From NCBI GenBank assembly GCA_002293155.1, contig DBCQ01000028.1, forward strand, positions 1 to 27,035: a stretch of DNA of 27,035 nt. Reading direction: 5' to 3'. The DNA comes from Burkholderiales bacterium UBA954. Its GTDB lineage: Bacteria > Pseudomonadota > Gammaproteobacteria > Burkholderiales > Burkholderiaceae_A. This document shows, piece after piece, positions 10,631 through 22,604 of this stretch; within the stretch, counting starts at the first letter, position 1; each line of letters opens with the position of its first letter. Position numbers and translations under genes: made by a program. The notes beneath the pieces were generated by a model. The model saw only the letters and a program-made list of their open reading frames with translations, searched no databases and was not told where the DNA came from.

Positions 10631-13048
10631 ATGGCTAGTCGTAGTGCTCGATCAACAACACGCTCTGCGGGCCGGGTTACCCGCCGTGGGTCCGCACGGT
10701 CCTCGGCCATTGGCGCGGGGCCTGAGGGCGATGATCCCAGGCCAATATCAGGCTTTGCGGCCGAATTGCGATGGCTGGCATGTGCAGCGGCTTGCATCTG
10801 GATCTTTCTGTCGCTGATTTCTTGGTCTGCCCAAGACGCGGGATGGTTTCAGCAGGGCTCACAGGCCGCACCTTCGAATCTTCTAGGCCGCTTTGGCGCC
10901 TGGACATCAGATTCCCTGTTGTTTGGTTTCGGTTTCTCATCAGGATGGCTCGTGGTGCTCATGGGCATTCTCGCATTCTCGGGATGGCGCTATGCACGCG
11001 AGTTGCGGGAACAACAGCGGCTCGGATTGGGAGCGACGACTGGCATTGGGGCAGATTCCCGGCTCATGACCGGGTTGCAGTGGTTGGGCTTTGTCATTTT
11101 GGTGATCGGGAGTTGCACCCTCGAGGCTCAGCGCGTGAGCCTTGGGTCGAGCCCCATCGCCTTTATGCCGGGCGGTGTGTTGGGCAGTGTTGTGGGCAGC
11201 TTTGGCGATTGGGCCCTTGGGGCAATTGGGCTTACCCTATTTGCCTTGGTCTGTATTATCTTTGGCCTTGCTTTGTTTTTAAGGTTCTCGTGGATCGATG
11301 TCTCAGAGCGGGTTGGCCGTGCTGCAGAGATGCTGGTGGTGGCCTTGCGCGAGAAGCTCCAGGATCGCGAGGATCGTAAACTCGGCGAGTCTGCGGCCAC
11401 TGAGCGTGCGGATGCACTCGAAGAGAAGCGTCGCCAGCGAGAAGTCGAGCATGGCCTTGAGATTAAGCCCGTCGCTGTGGCTGAGCCCTCTAAGAAAGTA
11501 ATTGAGGCAAAGCAGCGTGAGAAACAGCGACCCTTGTTTACTGAGATCTCCGCTATTGGCGGGCTGCCGCCATTGTCTTTACTTGATGATGTGGTCGCCC
11601 AGACGGAGACAGTCGCTCCCGAGACACTAGAATTTACATCACGGTTAATTGAAGGCCGCTTGGCAGACTTTGGTGTGCAGGTAAAAGTGGTGAGTGCACA
11701 GCCAGGCCCCGTGATTACCCGCTACGAGATCGATCCCGCACTCGGCGTGAAAGGTTCGCAGATTGTGAATCTTGGAAAAGACCTTGCGCGGGCACTCTCC
11801 TTAGTCTCCGTGCGCGTCGTGGAGACCATTCCCGGCAAAAGCCTTATGGGTTTAGAGCTTCCCAACCCGAAGCGTCAGATGGTTCGTTTATCGGAGATCC
11901 TTGGCTCGACAATCTTCCAAGAGCACGGCGGCGTATTGCCGCTTGCGCTTGGCAAGGACATTGCCGGTGCACCCATGGTGGTCGATCTCGCGAGAATGCC
12001 CCACCTGTTAGTGGCCGGTACAACAGGGTCAGGAAAATCGGTGGGCGTTAATGCGATGCTTCTGTCCTTGCTCTATCGGGCAACACCTGCCCAAGTTCGA
12101 TTAATCATGATCGATCCAAAGATGTTGGAGCTCTCAATCTATGAGGGCATTCCCCATCTTCTGACGCCGGTCGTCACCGATATGAAGCTTGCAGCGAATG
12201 CCCTGCACTGGTGTGTTGGTGAAATGGAGCGACGCTACCGCACCATGAGTAAGCTCAATACCCGAAACCTCGCGGGTTTTAATCAGAAAGTCGAAGAGGC
12301 CATTAAAAAAGGTAGCCCAATTCGCGATCCACTTGCCAACCCAGAGGATCCCGAGGCGCCAACACTTGTAGCGCTGCCACAGATCGTTGTGGTGATCGAT
12401 GAGTTGGCTGATCTCATGATGGTAGCCGGCAAAAAGATTGAAGAGCTGATCGCTCGTCTTGCACAAAAGGCACGTGCCGCCGGCATTCATTTGATTCTGG
12501 CCACTCAGCGGCCATCGGTCGATGTAATTACCGGATTAATCAAGGCAAATATTCCAGCTCGAATTTCATTTCAGGTCTCCAGCAAGATCGATTCCCGTAC
12601 GGTGCTTGATCAGATGGGAGCCGAGGCCCTGTTGGGCCAAGGCGATATGCTGTTCTTGGCTGCCGGCACAGGCCTGCCGATACGAGTGCATGGCGCGTTT
12701 GTTGCTGACGATGAAGTGATGCGGGTTGTGAATTACATCAAGCAGACGGGCGAGGCCCAATACGATGAATCCATTCTCGATGGCGCCGACCAGAGCACTG
12801 GCGGCACGTTTACCGCAGGCCTTGGCACAGAGGGTGGCGGCGGAGAGTCCGATCCACTCTACGACGAGGCCGTGGCGATTGTGTTGAAACACCGTCGTGC
12901 ATCAATCTCGCTGGTTCAGCGTCATCTACGCATTGGCTATAACCGCGCTGCAAGACTGCTTGAATCGATGGAGCAGGCTGGGGTTGTGTCGCCGATGCAG
13001 AGTAACGGCAACCGCGAAATTCTGGCCCCTAATTCCTCGGCCTCATGA
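10631..13048 (+). CDS. ftsK: DNA translocase FtsK
   Basis: FtsK anchors at the division septum and pumps chromosomal DNA to allow dimer resolution and segregation. The 805-residue protein has a basic N-terminus, four hydrophobic segments (about residues 46-66, 96-117, 148-166 and 183-220), a short charged linker (about 235-300, far shorter than the E. coli linker), the motor domain with Walker A GTTGSGKS (463-470) and Walker [11 protein letters not shown] (585-594), and a C-terminal winged-helix gamma domain (about 740-800, with [19 protein letters not shown]) that reads KOPS sequences. ATG 10631 is preceded by AAAGGAG at good spacing. The stop overlaps the lolA start as ATGA. The gene appears intact. 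Confidence 0.97.
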   Translation: MASRSARSTTRSAGRVTRRGSARSSAIGAGPEGDDPRPISGFAAELRWLACAAACIWIFLSLISWSAQDAGWFQQGSQAAPSNLLGRFGAWTSDSLLFGFGFSSGWLVVLMGILAFSGWRYARELREQQRLGLGATTGIGADSRLMTGLQWLGFVILVIGSCTLEAQRVSLGSSPIAFMPGGVLGSVVGSFGDWALGAIGLTLFALVCIIFGLALFLRFSWIDVSERVGRAAEMLVVALREKLQDREDRKLGESAATERADALEEKRRQREVEHGLEIKPVAVAEPSKKVIEAKQREKQRPLFTEISAIGGLPPLSLLDDVVAQTETVAPETLEFTSRLIEGRLADFGVQVKVVSAQPGPVITRYEIDPALGVKGSQIVNLGKDLARALSLVSVRVVETIPGKSLMGLELPNPKRQMVRLSEILGSTIFQEHGGVLPLALGKDIAGAPMVVDLARMPHLLVAGTTGSGKSVGVNAMLLSLLYRATPAQVRLIMIDPKMLELSIYEGIPHLLTPVVTDMKLAANALHWCVGEMERRYRTMSKLNTRNLAGFNQKVEEAIKKGSPIRDPLANPEDPEAPTLVALPQIVVVIDELADLMMVAGKKIEELIARLAQKARAAGIHLILATQRPSVDVITGLIKANIPARISFQVSSKIDSRTVLDQMGAEALLGQGDMLFLAAGTGLPIRVHGAFVADDEVMRVVNYIKQTGEAQYDESILDGADQSTGGTFTAGLGTEGGGGESDPLYDEAVAIVLKHRRASISLVQRHLRIGYNRAARLLESMEQAGVVSPMQSNGNREILAPNSSAS

Positions 13049-13734
13049 GGAGGCGCATGATCAAGCGTCTTGTGATCATGAGTCGTGGTCCAAGCCTTAG
13101 CCTGTTAGCCGCGATCTGTTGTTGGGCCCTTGCGGCGACCAGCCCCGCGGGGGCACAGTCTGCGGTGGTGGACCGGATGATCGAGAGTTTAGCCTCCACC
13201 CAGACCTTATCTGCTGATTTTTCACAGACCACGGCGGCGAAGTCGGCACGTCTGCGCTCTGCATCGGGCACGTTTTACATCTCAAAGCCGGGGCTATTGC
13301 GCTGGGAGGTGAAAAAGCCTTACCCACAGATTCAGCTACTCAACGACAAAGAGTTTTGGCTGTTTGACGTTGATCTTGCACAGGCCTCGGTGCGGCCAGT
13401 TCATGCCGCAAACCTCACGGGAATTGCAGCACTACTTCTGAATACCAATAGCCTCACCCGAGAGCAGCTCCTGAGTCGTTACGGGTTTTCAGATCTCGGC
13501 GCTCGCGATGGCCTGCAGTGGATTGGTGTTACACCCAAAACTGCAGAGCCTGGGATAACGAGTCTGGCCGTGGGAGTCGATTCTGAATCGCTCTTAAGAC
13601 GGTTTGAGATCCACGATAATCTCGGCCAGGTTACCCGCATTGAGCTGACCCGTATTTTAAAGAACGTGGCTATCGATCCCAAGCTCTTTCAGTTCACCCC
13701 GCCTGCAGGCGTGAGCGTGCTTCGTGCGCCCTGA
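13045..13734 (+). CDS. lolA: Outer-membrane lipoprotein carrier protein LolA
   Basis: LolA is the periplasmic chaperone that takes lipoproteins from the LolCDE exporter to LolB at the outer membrane. From the first ATG the product is 229 residues with a signal peptide whose hydrophobic core is about residues 17-31 and likely cleavage after Ala37 (SPAGA then QSA). The mature part has [30 protein letters not shown] and [11 protein letters not shown], as expected for the family. The start is uncertain: ATG 13045 overlaps the ftsK stop, while ATG 13057 and ATG 13078 would both leave a workable signal peptide. The 3' end overlaps the rarA start by 11 bases. Synteny with ftsK and rarA supports the call. 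Confidence 0.93.
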   Translation: MRRRMIKRLVIMSRGPSLSLLAAICCWALAATSPAGAQSAVVDRMIESLASTQTLSADFSQTTAAKSARLRSASGTFYISKPGLLRWEVKKPYPQIQLLNDKEFWLFDVDLAQASVRPVHAANLTGIAALLLNTNSLTREQLLSRYGFSDLGARDGLQWIGVTPKTAEPGITSLAVGVDSESLLRRFEIHDNLGQVTRIELTRILKNVAIDPKLFQFTPPAGVSVLRAP

Positions 13735-15004
13735 TCTGCCCCTGGCCGAGCAGTTAAGGCCGCAGTCGATTCACGATGTTGTGGGCCAGGCCCATCTCCT
13801 CGGTGACGGTAGACCACTGCAGGCTGCCGTCGCCAGCAGGCGGCTGCATTCCATGATTCTCTGGGGCCCTCCCGGCGTTGGTAAGACAACCCTTGCACGG
13901 CTATTGGCGCTTGCCTGTGGCGCAGAGTTGATGGCGATCTCTGCAGTCTTAGGTGGTGTGAAAGAGATTCGTGAGGCGGTCGAGTTTGCCCAAAAAGCTA
14001 AAGAGCTAGAGCGGCCCTGTGTGGTGTTTGTGGATGAAGTTCATCGGTTTAATAAGGCCCAGCAGGATGCATTTCTGCCTCATGTTGAGCAGGGACTCTT
14101 TGTGTTTATCGGAGCAACCACGGAGAACCCCGCCTTTGAAGTCAATAGCGCATTGCTCTCAAGGGCAAGTGTCTATGTGCTAAAACCCTTGGACGACGCT
14201 GCGATGCAAGAGATCATTGGACGCGCCGTAGTGCTTTACGGTGCAAGCCCATCGCTAATCGAGCCAGTGGCCAAACAGCGCCTGATGGCCTACGCCGATG
14301 GTGATGCCCGCCGCCTACTCGGCGCGCTTGAGTTATGCGTTCCAAGGGCGTTGCAGGCGACACAGCCGATCGATGATGCCTTACTCGATCAGATGTTGCC
14401 TCAGTTAATGCGGCAGTTTGATAAAGGCGGCGACGCGTTTTACGACCAGATCTCGGCCCTCCATAAATCAGTACGTGGTAGTGACCCAGATGCGGCCCTG
14501 TATTGGTTTGCACGCATGGTCGACGGTGGTTGTGATCCCCGCTATATTGCAAGGCGTGCGATTCGAATGGCGATTGAAGACATTGGATTAGCCGATCCGC
14601 GAGCGCTCACCATAGCCTTAGAGGCAGCCCAGACCTATGAGCGGCTTGGTTCGCCCGAAGGGGAGTTGGCAGTTGCGCAGGCCTTGGTGTTTATGGCCTG
14701 CGCGGCAAAGTCAAACGCGGTCTATGTGGGCTACAAAGCGGCGCTCGAGTTTGTACGGGATCGTGGCTCCGCGCCAGTGCCTGACCATCTGCGAAACGCA
14801 CCCACATCGCTTGCGAAGTCTATGGGCCATGGAAAGGCGTATCGCTATAGCCAGGATGAGCCCGATGGGTTTTCAGCAGGCCAGCGCTATTTTCCTGAGC
14901 AAATCAAGAACCCGCCAGAGTTTTATAGGCCTGTCGATCGGGGAATGGAAAGTAAAATTTCAGAAAAGCTTGCCGTATTACGTAGTCGAAACCAGAAATC
15001 TTGA
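13724..15004 (+). CDS. rarA: Replication-associated recombination protein A (MgsA/Mgs1/WRNIP1 family AAA+ ATPase)
   Basis: RarA is a clamp-loader-like AAA+ ATPase acting at stalled replication forks. The 426-residue protein has [16 protein letters not shown] at the N-terminus, Walker [10 protein letters not shown] (48-56), Walker [11 protein letters not shown] (100-109), the sensor region [19 protein letters not shown], and a C-terminal oligomerisation region with [16 protein letters not shown] and [10 protein letters not shown]. The start is GTG at 13724, inside the end of lolA, so translation is coupled. serS follows after 21 bp. No feature is missing compared with the family. Confidence 0.96.
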   Translation: MRPDLPLAEQLRPQSIHDVVGQAHLLGDGRPLQAAVASRRLHSMILWGPPGVGKTTLARLLALACGAELMAISAVLGGVKEIREAVEFAQKAKELERPCVVFVDEVHRFNKAQQDAFLPHVEQGLFVFIGATTENPAFEVNSALLSRASVYVLKPLDDAAMQEIIGRAVVLYGASPSLIEPVAKQRLMAYADGDARRLLGALELCVPRALQATQPIDDALLDQMLPQLMRQFDKGGDAFYDQISALHKSVRGSDPDAALYWFARMVDGGCDPRYIARRAIRMAIEDIGLADPRALTIALEAAQTYERLGSPEGELAVAQALVFMACAAKSNAVYVGYKAALEFVRDRGSAPVPDHLRNAPTSLAKSMGHGKAYRYSQDEPDGFSAGQRYFPEQIKNPPEFYRPVDRGMESKISEKLAVLRSRNQKS

Positions 15005-15019
15005 GTATTAAACTAATGA

Positions 15020-16337
<1,318 letters not shown>

Positions 16338-16361
16338 TCGCGGCTTGCTTACGGTTGCCGC

Positions 16362-16451
<90 letters not shown>

Positions 16452-16453
16452 AG

Positions 16454-17515
16454 TCAAGGGCGTGGTACTTGTGGCTCTGGCTCTTCCCCATTAACGGGGG
16501 ATGGGTAGTGCTCAGATAACGATAATCCCTTTGACCAGTCGTAATGCGGGCGCCAGGGTTCTCCGTACTGCATAACAATCTCCTGAAGCCGACTAATGCG
16601 TTGGGCACCAATAGTCTTCAGATTCTTTATAACCTCGTTCTGATCAGGGTAGGGTTCAATGAGGTCGGCCCATAGTGCACGGCCCGCAAGAAAACCTGAG
16701 GCGCCTGCGCGGGCCGCAAATGTCATGGCCCGAGTAAATTCGTCAAAGCCTGCTCCAGCTGATAGCAAGACCCAGGGTAGCCCCTGACAGGCTTTGCTAA
16801 GCGCATTAAAAGTGAGCTGAACAGAAGCAGCGTGCTCTGATTGGGGATCAGGTAGCAGCGGTGCGGGAATCGGGCTTTCTAGTTTTAATAAGTCCACCTG
16901 ATAGACTGGGTTTGAGAATTCCAAAACACTATTCACAACATGTTCAGCTTGCTTATTTGGGTCCTCACGATAATCTTTGAAGCTTTCAGATACGGATGCA
17001 AAGGGGTAGACGAGGAGTTCGAAAACAAATGCAATGTCATATTTTGCGCACTCTTCGCCAACACGGCGGACAAACTCATGCTGGTGGGTCAGGCTATCGG
17101 CGGATGCGTCGGGCCGATACCAGGCCAAGAGCTTTACGGCATCAGCGCCCATGCGCCGAATTTTTTCAACCGACCAGTTTGCGATAAGTCGGCTCTTTCG
17201 GCCCCTATCGTCCTCCTCAAACCGGTGGTCTTCCAGGGTAATTAAAAGCCCTCGATCGGGCCTTAGGAATTCGGCAGCAGCCGAATAGCCATAGTTCGGA
17301 TCAACGAGTAATGCGCCAGCACTTGGGGCCAAGCCCTGGGCGAGCAGCCCCTTAATGGTCGAGATCTCCTGATCAGAAACATCAGTCTCGGTAATGCAGC
17401 GTTTGCGGGCGATAAATTTACTGATTGGTGGACGCTGATCAATTGCAGCCATTGTAAAGAACCCCTCTGGGGTCGCAAGGCGTCTTAGTCCCCAGCGCTT
17501 TCCGGTCTGCTTCAT
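16454..17515 (-). CDS. LacD-type class I aldolase (tagatose-1,6-bisphosphate / sulfofructose-phosphate aldolase family)
   Basis: Members of this TIM-barrel family cleave ketose phosphates to dihydroxyacetone phosphate and an aldehyde through a Schiff-base lysine; LacD acts on tagatose 1,6-bisphosphate and YihT on 6-deoxy-6-sulfofructose 1-phosphate. The 353-residue product has AAIDQR (23-28), VDPNYG (71-76), GADAVKLLAWYRPD with Lys128, DLLKLESP with the likely Schiff-base Lys211, and the phosphate-binding region LLSAGAG (250-256) and GASGFLAGRA (271-280). A C-terminal tail from about 318 has no known role. Overall text looks closer to LacD than to YihT, judged from memory. ATG 17515 is chosen because homology starts there; the open frame extends upstream to 17803 but overlaps the kinase gene. 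Last gene of the operon; substrate unproven. Confidence 0.88.
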   Translation of the reverse strand: MKQTGKRWGLRRLATPEGFFTMAAIDQRPPISKFIARKRCITETDVSDQEISTIKGLLAQGLAPSAGALLVDPNYGYSAAAEFLRPDRGLLITLEDHRFEEDDRGRKSRLIANWSVEKIRRMGADAVKLLAWYRPDASADSLTHQHEFVRRVGEECAKYDIAFVFELLVYPFASVSESFKDYREDPNKQAEHVVNSVLEFSNPVYQVDLLKLESPIPAPLLPDPQSEHAASVQLTFNALSKACQGLPWVLLSAGAGFDEFTRAMTFAARAGASGFLAGRALWADLIEPYPDQNEVIKNLKTIGAQRISRLQEIVMQYGEPWRPHYDWSKGLSLSEHYPSPVNGEEPEPQVPRP

Positions 17516-17528
17516 GATGGTCCGATCG

Positions 17529-18452
17529 TCATTGAGATGTGTTGAGTTGTTGAATCGCGGCCTGTACCTGCCGAGCGTAGGGTGCCCCAAGGCTGCCCAG
17601 GCCCTTGCAAACCTTATCGCCAGCAATGGCGTTTGCAAACTCCAACAGGCGCCTAGCCGACTGAAGCTTACTTGCGGCGAGGGCAAATGCGAGCGCCCCA
17701 TGAAACACATCGCCAGCGCCTGTCGTGTCGACCACTTCAACGGGCACAGCAGCGATTTGCTGTTGTTCAAGATTGTCCAACCATTGAACGCCCGCTTGGC
17801 CACGGGTCACTGCGACATGCCGTGCGCCAAGCGACTGAGCAGCCAATAACTGAGCGTTCTCGGAGAGTCCTGGAAATAGATGGGCCAAACCGTGGGATGA
17901 AAATACCGCCCAGTCGACTAGGGGCATGAGACGCGTAATAACCTCGCGCGGTGCGATGTCTGCATCCAGCAAAGAGGGAATGCTGTGCCGGCGAGCCCAC
18001 TGCAATGCTGCGTAACTGGCCTCGGGCCAGCGAGGATCGACGAGGAGTGCGTTGGCCAGAGGGAGTTGCTCGACATCAATCGGGTGGCCACGGTGAAAAG
18101 CCTCGGTGGGCGCATGAACGACCTGTCGCTCACCATGTGGGTCGATGCAAATCGACGAGACTGCGGTGTGGCAACCCTCAACGCGTTCAATGAATTGCGA
18201 ATCGATACCTTCGTTAGCCAAAAACGCGAGAAGCGTGTCGGCGGTTGAATCACTGCCAACCCTGCTGACGAGCACAACGCGTGCCCCGAGCCGCGCGGCC
18301 GCAATCGCAGCCCCAGCGGCCATTCCCCCAGGGAGCGCCTGAAAACTGCTAGCTTTGTATTTTTCTGCCCGCGAGGGTATCTGGTCGACCGTAAAGCGAT
18401 AGTCTATGACTGCCTGGCCAATGCAGACAATGGTGGGGTTAGGGCAAAACAT
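17529..18452 (-). CDS. PfkB-family sugar kinase, YihV-like
   Basis: PfkB kinases transfer phosphate from ATP to a sugar hydroxyl. The 307-residue protein has the N-terminal PGGMAAGAAIAAARLGA substrate region (41-57), RVGSDSTAD, and the C-terminal signature VDTTGAGDVFHGALA (241-255) with catalytic Asp248. Several segments resemble the sulfofructose kinase YihV as I recall it: SRAEKYKA, GERQVVHAP, LLVDPRW, LLDADIAPREV and VAVTRGQAGVQWLDN. Of three YihV residues reported to contact the sulfonate (Lys27, Asn109, Arg138 from memory), Lys31 and Arg141 are kept and Asn is replaced by His113. It precedes the aldolase gene by 13 bp, so its product is probably the aldolase substrate. The sugar is unknown. 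Confidence 0.9.
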   Translation of the reverse strand: MFCPNPTIVCIGQAVIDYRFTVDQIPSRAEKYKASSFQALPGGMAAGAAIAAARLGARVVLVSRVGSDSTADTLLAFLANEGIDSQFIERVEGCHTAVSSICIDPHGERQVVHAPTEAFHRGHPIDVEQLPLANALLVDPRWPEASYAALQWARRHSIPSLLDADIAPREVITRLMPLVDWAVFSSHGLAHLFPGLSENAQLLAAQSLGARHVAVTRGQAGVQWLDNLEQQQIAAVPVEVVDTTGAGDVFHGALAFALAASKLQSARRLLEFANAIAGDKVCKGLGSLGAPYARQVQAAIQQLNTSQ

Positions 18453-18460
18453 ATGAGAAA

Positions 18461-19423
18461 TTAGTTTGCCATCAAGGGCTTAATTAATTCACCACGTGAG
18501 AACTCTGCGAACCGCTGTGGCAGATCATCTAAGCTAAATACCTGATCAACAATTTGTTCGTAAAGCGCACGGTGGCGGTGTAGGAGGTCTAGATTTTTTT
18601 GGTAATCGGATTTTGGGAAATAAAAAGACCGCATCATTACGAAATCTTTACGGCGTATCGGCTTTGTTTCTTCAATAGTCCACGGCGCATCATTCTCGCC
18701 AAGTAACAAGACAATGCCGTGGGGTCTGACGATCTGTAATCCACGATTGCGTGCCGCATGCGCGCCGCTGCATTCCAATATCAAAGAAAAACGAGTCTTA
18801 TCGTCGTTCATTGGATAGGCTCTCGCACCGAATCGCTGGGCGAGCGTAAGCCTGCTTTCATTTGGGTCGCTAACATAGACCTCATGAAATCCGCTGTCTT
18901 GTAGCGCGATGATTGCGCCAAGCCCAATTGGCCCAGCCCCCATCACCAATACCGGCCCTTTGGCCACTTGTGGCCCGGCCACCCGAATACCGTGGGCAGC
19001 CGTGCCGATGGTATCGAGCAGAAGGGGTGCCAGATCGTCGGGAACCCAATCGGGTACCGGTAGCAGGCACTGCTCAGGAACACTTAGCGCCTGTCCATAA
19101 CCTCCAGGCCGATTCCACCCGATTAGAACTGATTCGGTGTCGCAGAGATGGGTATCCCCTGCAAGGCAGCTATCACACTGGCCGCAATGAACAGGAATGT
19201 AGACCAGGCAACGTTGTTGGTGAAGCATGTGGCCGGGGCAATCGACCACGCCAAAAATTTCGTGGCCGGGGATCCAGCTGGCGCCCCTATGCCAGAGCTT
19301 GATATCGCTCCCACACAGTGCGGTGCGTTGAACACGAAGCAAGACTTCGCCGGGGGCCACTGCTGGCTGTGGCCAATCTTCAATCGTGACCTGTCCTTTG
19401 CCTGCAAAGCGCGCACCACGCAT
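18461..19423 (-). CDS. Zinc-dependent alcohol dehydrogenase (MDR family), first copy
   Basis: Medium-chain dehydrogenase that should oxidise a secondary alcohol or polyol with NAD(P)+. The 320-residue protein is on the short side for the family. It has the catalytic zinc residues Cys37 (ALCGSDIKLW) and His54-Glu55 (PGHEIFG), the structural zinc cysteines 80, 83, 86 and 94 (CGQCDSCLAGDTHLC), and the nucleotide-binding GAGPIG (162-167). ATG 19423 is preferred to the GTG one codon earlier. It starts a few bases after the stop of the second dehydrogenase gene, with which it shares the fold but little direct text. Its distal half is poorer in G+C than its neighbours (24 of 60 bases at 18601-18660), which may hint at a different history. 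Confidence 0.9.
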   Translation of the reverse strand: MRGARFAGKGQVTIEDWPQPAVAPGEVLLRVQRTALCGSDIKLWHRGASWIPGHEIFGVVDCPGHMLHQQRCLVYIPVHCGQCDSCLAGDTHLCDTESVLIGWNRPGGYGQALSVPEQCLLPVPDWVPDDLAPLLLDTIGTAAHGIRVAGPQVAKGPVLVMGAGPIGLGAIIALQDSGFHEVYVSDPNESRLTLAQRFGARAYPMNDDKTRFSLILECSGAHAARNRGLQIVRPHGIVLLLGENDAPWTIEETKPIRRKDFVMMRSFYFPKSDYQKNLDLLHRHRALYEQIVDQVFSLDDLPQRFAEFSRGELIKPLMAN

Positions 19424-19428
19424 CACCG

Positions 19429-20439
19429 CTAGGCCGCTTCCGGAATAAGTAGTAACTTAGCCGAGGCAGTTTTGCCCAGATGCAGGTCTTGAAATGCGGC
19501 TGCACCGTTATCGAGGGACCGCTCTTCAACCCAGCGAAGATCGCCGAAGGCCCCCTCGGCGAGTTTTTGCACGGTAGCCCGCATATCTGCAGTGGAGTAG
19601 GTGTAGGTGCCTAATAGGGTGATTTCGGCAAGGGTGAGCTTTCGCATATCGATCTCACTATCCCAATCCTGCAGGCCAATATGCATGATCACACCGCCTG
19701 GCTTAATCGCTTGGAAGGAGGTTTTGCGTGTAATTTTCGAGCCTACTGCATCGATGACGTAATCGTAATGGCTCTCGTTGATTGAGGTGGTCAGTGGGTT
19801 GACGGTTACGCAGTCGACATGCGACTGAATTGAAGTGAGACGCAGAGCGTTGGTCTCGCTAACAGTGAGCTGGTGAACGCCGTAGCTTTTTAATAGCAAA
19901 GCGGCCAGCATTCCAATCGCGCCGCCACCAATGATTAATGTCCGGCACTCGGGCAGGGGGCGCGCAAGATTCTTCAGCGACAGATTAATAGCATGCACAG
20001 CCGTTGCTGCAGGTTCGGTAAGTGCGGCCACCCGTGCCGACATGTCCTGGGGAATATCAACTAGCGATGCCGCCGGAATACTCATGAACTGCGCAAAAGC
20101 ACCAGGACGCGTCATACCTACCATGGTGCGGTTGCTACACAGGTTATTGCGGCCGGTGATACAGTACTCGCAGCTACCGCAGGTAATTAAAGGGTTGCCA
20201 GTCACGCGTTGGCCCAGGCAATAGGCAGGGTGTTGCGATTCGATGACTTCGCCGCAGAATTCGTGGCCCAGCACAAGACCCGGCTTTCGACGTGGGTCGT
20301 GACCGTGGTAGGCATGTAGGTCACTGCCACAGATACCCACAGCCTCGATTTTGAGAACAACCTCGCCGTTGGCCGCTTTAGGCATGGGCCGCTCTTGAAT
20401 CTGGACCTCATTCGGCTGGGTGTAGACCAAGGCTTTCAT
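19429..20439 (-). CDS. Zinc-dependent alcohol dehydrogenase (sorbitol/galactitol dehydrogenase-like), second copy
   Basis: A second medium-chain dehydrogenase, 336 residues. Catalytic zinc ligands are Cys37 (GICGSDLHAYHG), His59-Glu60 (LGHEFCGEV) and probably Glu142 (TEPAATAVHA); structural zinc cysteines are 87, 90, 93 and 101. The NAD-binding motif is GGGAIG (171-176). The overall pattern fits polyol dehydrogenases such as sorbitol, galactitol or threonine dehydrogenases, and HpsP-like enzymes of sulfopropanediol use are also in this superfamily. ATG 20439 is preceded by AAAGAG at 5 bases; a GTG two codons upstream is less likely. It lies 27 bp after the SDR stop and just before the other zinc dehydrogenase, suggesting sequential or stereocomplementary oxidation steps. 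Confidence 0.9.
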   Translation of the reverse strand: MKALVYTQPNEVQIQERPMPKAANGEVVLKIEAVGICGSDLHAYHGHDPRRKPGLVLGHEFCGEVIESQHPAYCLGQRVTGNPLITCGSCEYCITGRNNLCSNRTMVGMTRPGAFAQFMSIPAASLVDIPQDMSARVAALTEPAATAVHAINLSLKNLARPLPECRTLIIGGGAIGMLAALLLKSYGVHQLTVSETNALRLTSIQSHVDCVTVNPLTTSINESHYDYVIDAVGSKITRKTSFQAIKPGGVIMHIGLQDWDSEIDMRKLTLAEITLLGTYTYSTADMRATVQKLAEGAFGDLRWVEERSLDNGAAAFQDLHLGKTASAKLLLIPEAA

Positions 20440-20466
20440 AGACACTCTTTCATAGAGGGGCGGTCG

Positions 20467-21234
20467 TTATTTTGCGGTGAACCCGCCATCAATCATCAGG
20501 GTCTGGCCGGTGATATAGGCTGATGCATCGCTTGCAAAAAATACGGTGATACCCGCCAAATCATCAAGCTCGCCATTACGACCAATGCAGGTCTGGGCCG
20601 CATTTTTAGCGGCGAGCTCCGGGTTATCAAACACGGGCGCTGTAAGCGCAGTTTTAAAAAATCCAGGCCCAATTGCGTTACAGGTGATGCCATGGGCCGA
20701 CCACTCCTGGGCGATAGCCCGAGTCAGTTGGATGACCCCCCCCTTTGCAGCGCCATAGGGGGTTCCATTGGCAAAGGCGCGGGCACTTTGCAGCGATGCT
20801 AAGTTAATAATTCGGCCCCAGTTGTTTTTCTTCATTGTGGGCGCGAGGGCCTGCGTCATAAAAAATGGCGCTCCCAGATGGAGAGCTAAGTGAAGATTCC
20901 AATCCGCTGGGCTGTTATCCATGAAGGATTTGCGCAGGTTAAGGCCTGCGGCGTTGATTAAGACGTCAGTATGTTGGTGACGCTCAAGACACAGGGCGCC
21001 GCAGGAAGCGACGGCCTCTGGGCTTGAAAGATCGCAGGCAATCCAGTCGGCGCGGATGTTGTCTTCGCCAAGCAAGGCTGCTGCGGACTCTAACTCTGAT
21101 GCGCGGCGGGCAACAAGGGTCACACTCGCACCGGCATGGCCCAAGGCATGGGCCATTGCCAAGCCAATGCCTGAGTTACCGCCAGTGACGAGGGCATGAC
21201 GGCCCTTTAGAGTAAAGAGAGCATTAATGTCCAT
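20467..21234 (-). CDS. Short-chain dehydrogenase/reductase, gluconate-5-dehydrogenase-like
   Basis: A classical SDR that should use NAD(P)(H) to interconvert a hydroxyl and a carbonyl on a sugar-like substrate. The 255-residue protein has the cofactor motif TGGNSGIG (17-24), NAAG (94-97), the catalytic Ser147, Tyr160 and Lys164 (YGAAK), the PG motif (AIGPGFFKT) and the C-terminal ITGQTLMIDGGF. This overall layout is shared with gluconate 5-dehydrogenases and many sugar-acid or polyol SDRs, which does not fix the substrate. It starts 17 bp after the HisD-like gene and is followed by two zinc dehydrogenases, so one pathway apparently uses four oxidoreductases. Confidence 0.92.
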   Translation of the reverse strand: MDINALFTLKGRHALVTGGNSGIGLAMAHALGHAGASVTLVARRASELESAAALLGEDNIRADWIACDLSSPEAVASCGALCLERHQHTDVLINAAGLNLRKSFMDNSPADWNLHLALHLGAPFFMTQALAPTMKKNNWGRIINLASLQSARAFANGTPYGAAKGGVIQLTRAIAQEWSAHGITCNAIGPGFFKTALTAPVFDNPELAAKNAAQTCIGRNGELDDLAGITVFFASDASAYITGQTLMIDGGFTAK

Positions 21235-21251
21235 TGCGACAATCGTCTTGC

Positions 21252-22604
<1,353 letters not shown>

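Noticed and set aside
16486..16499. CCCC-ATTAAC-GGGG hairpin as a terminator for tRNA-Ser
   Set aside because: The stem is only 4 bp, no T-run follows on either strand, and it lies inside the aldolase coding sequence.
17516..17803. Upstream extension of the aldolase reading frame by 96 codons
   Set aside because: It lies antiparallel to nothing useful and overlaps the kinase gene in another frame; homology to the family begins at MKQTGKRWG, with ATG at 17515.
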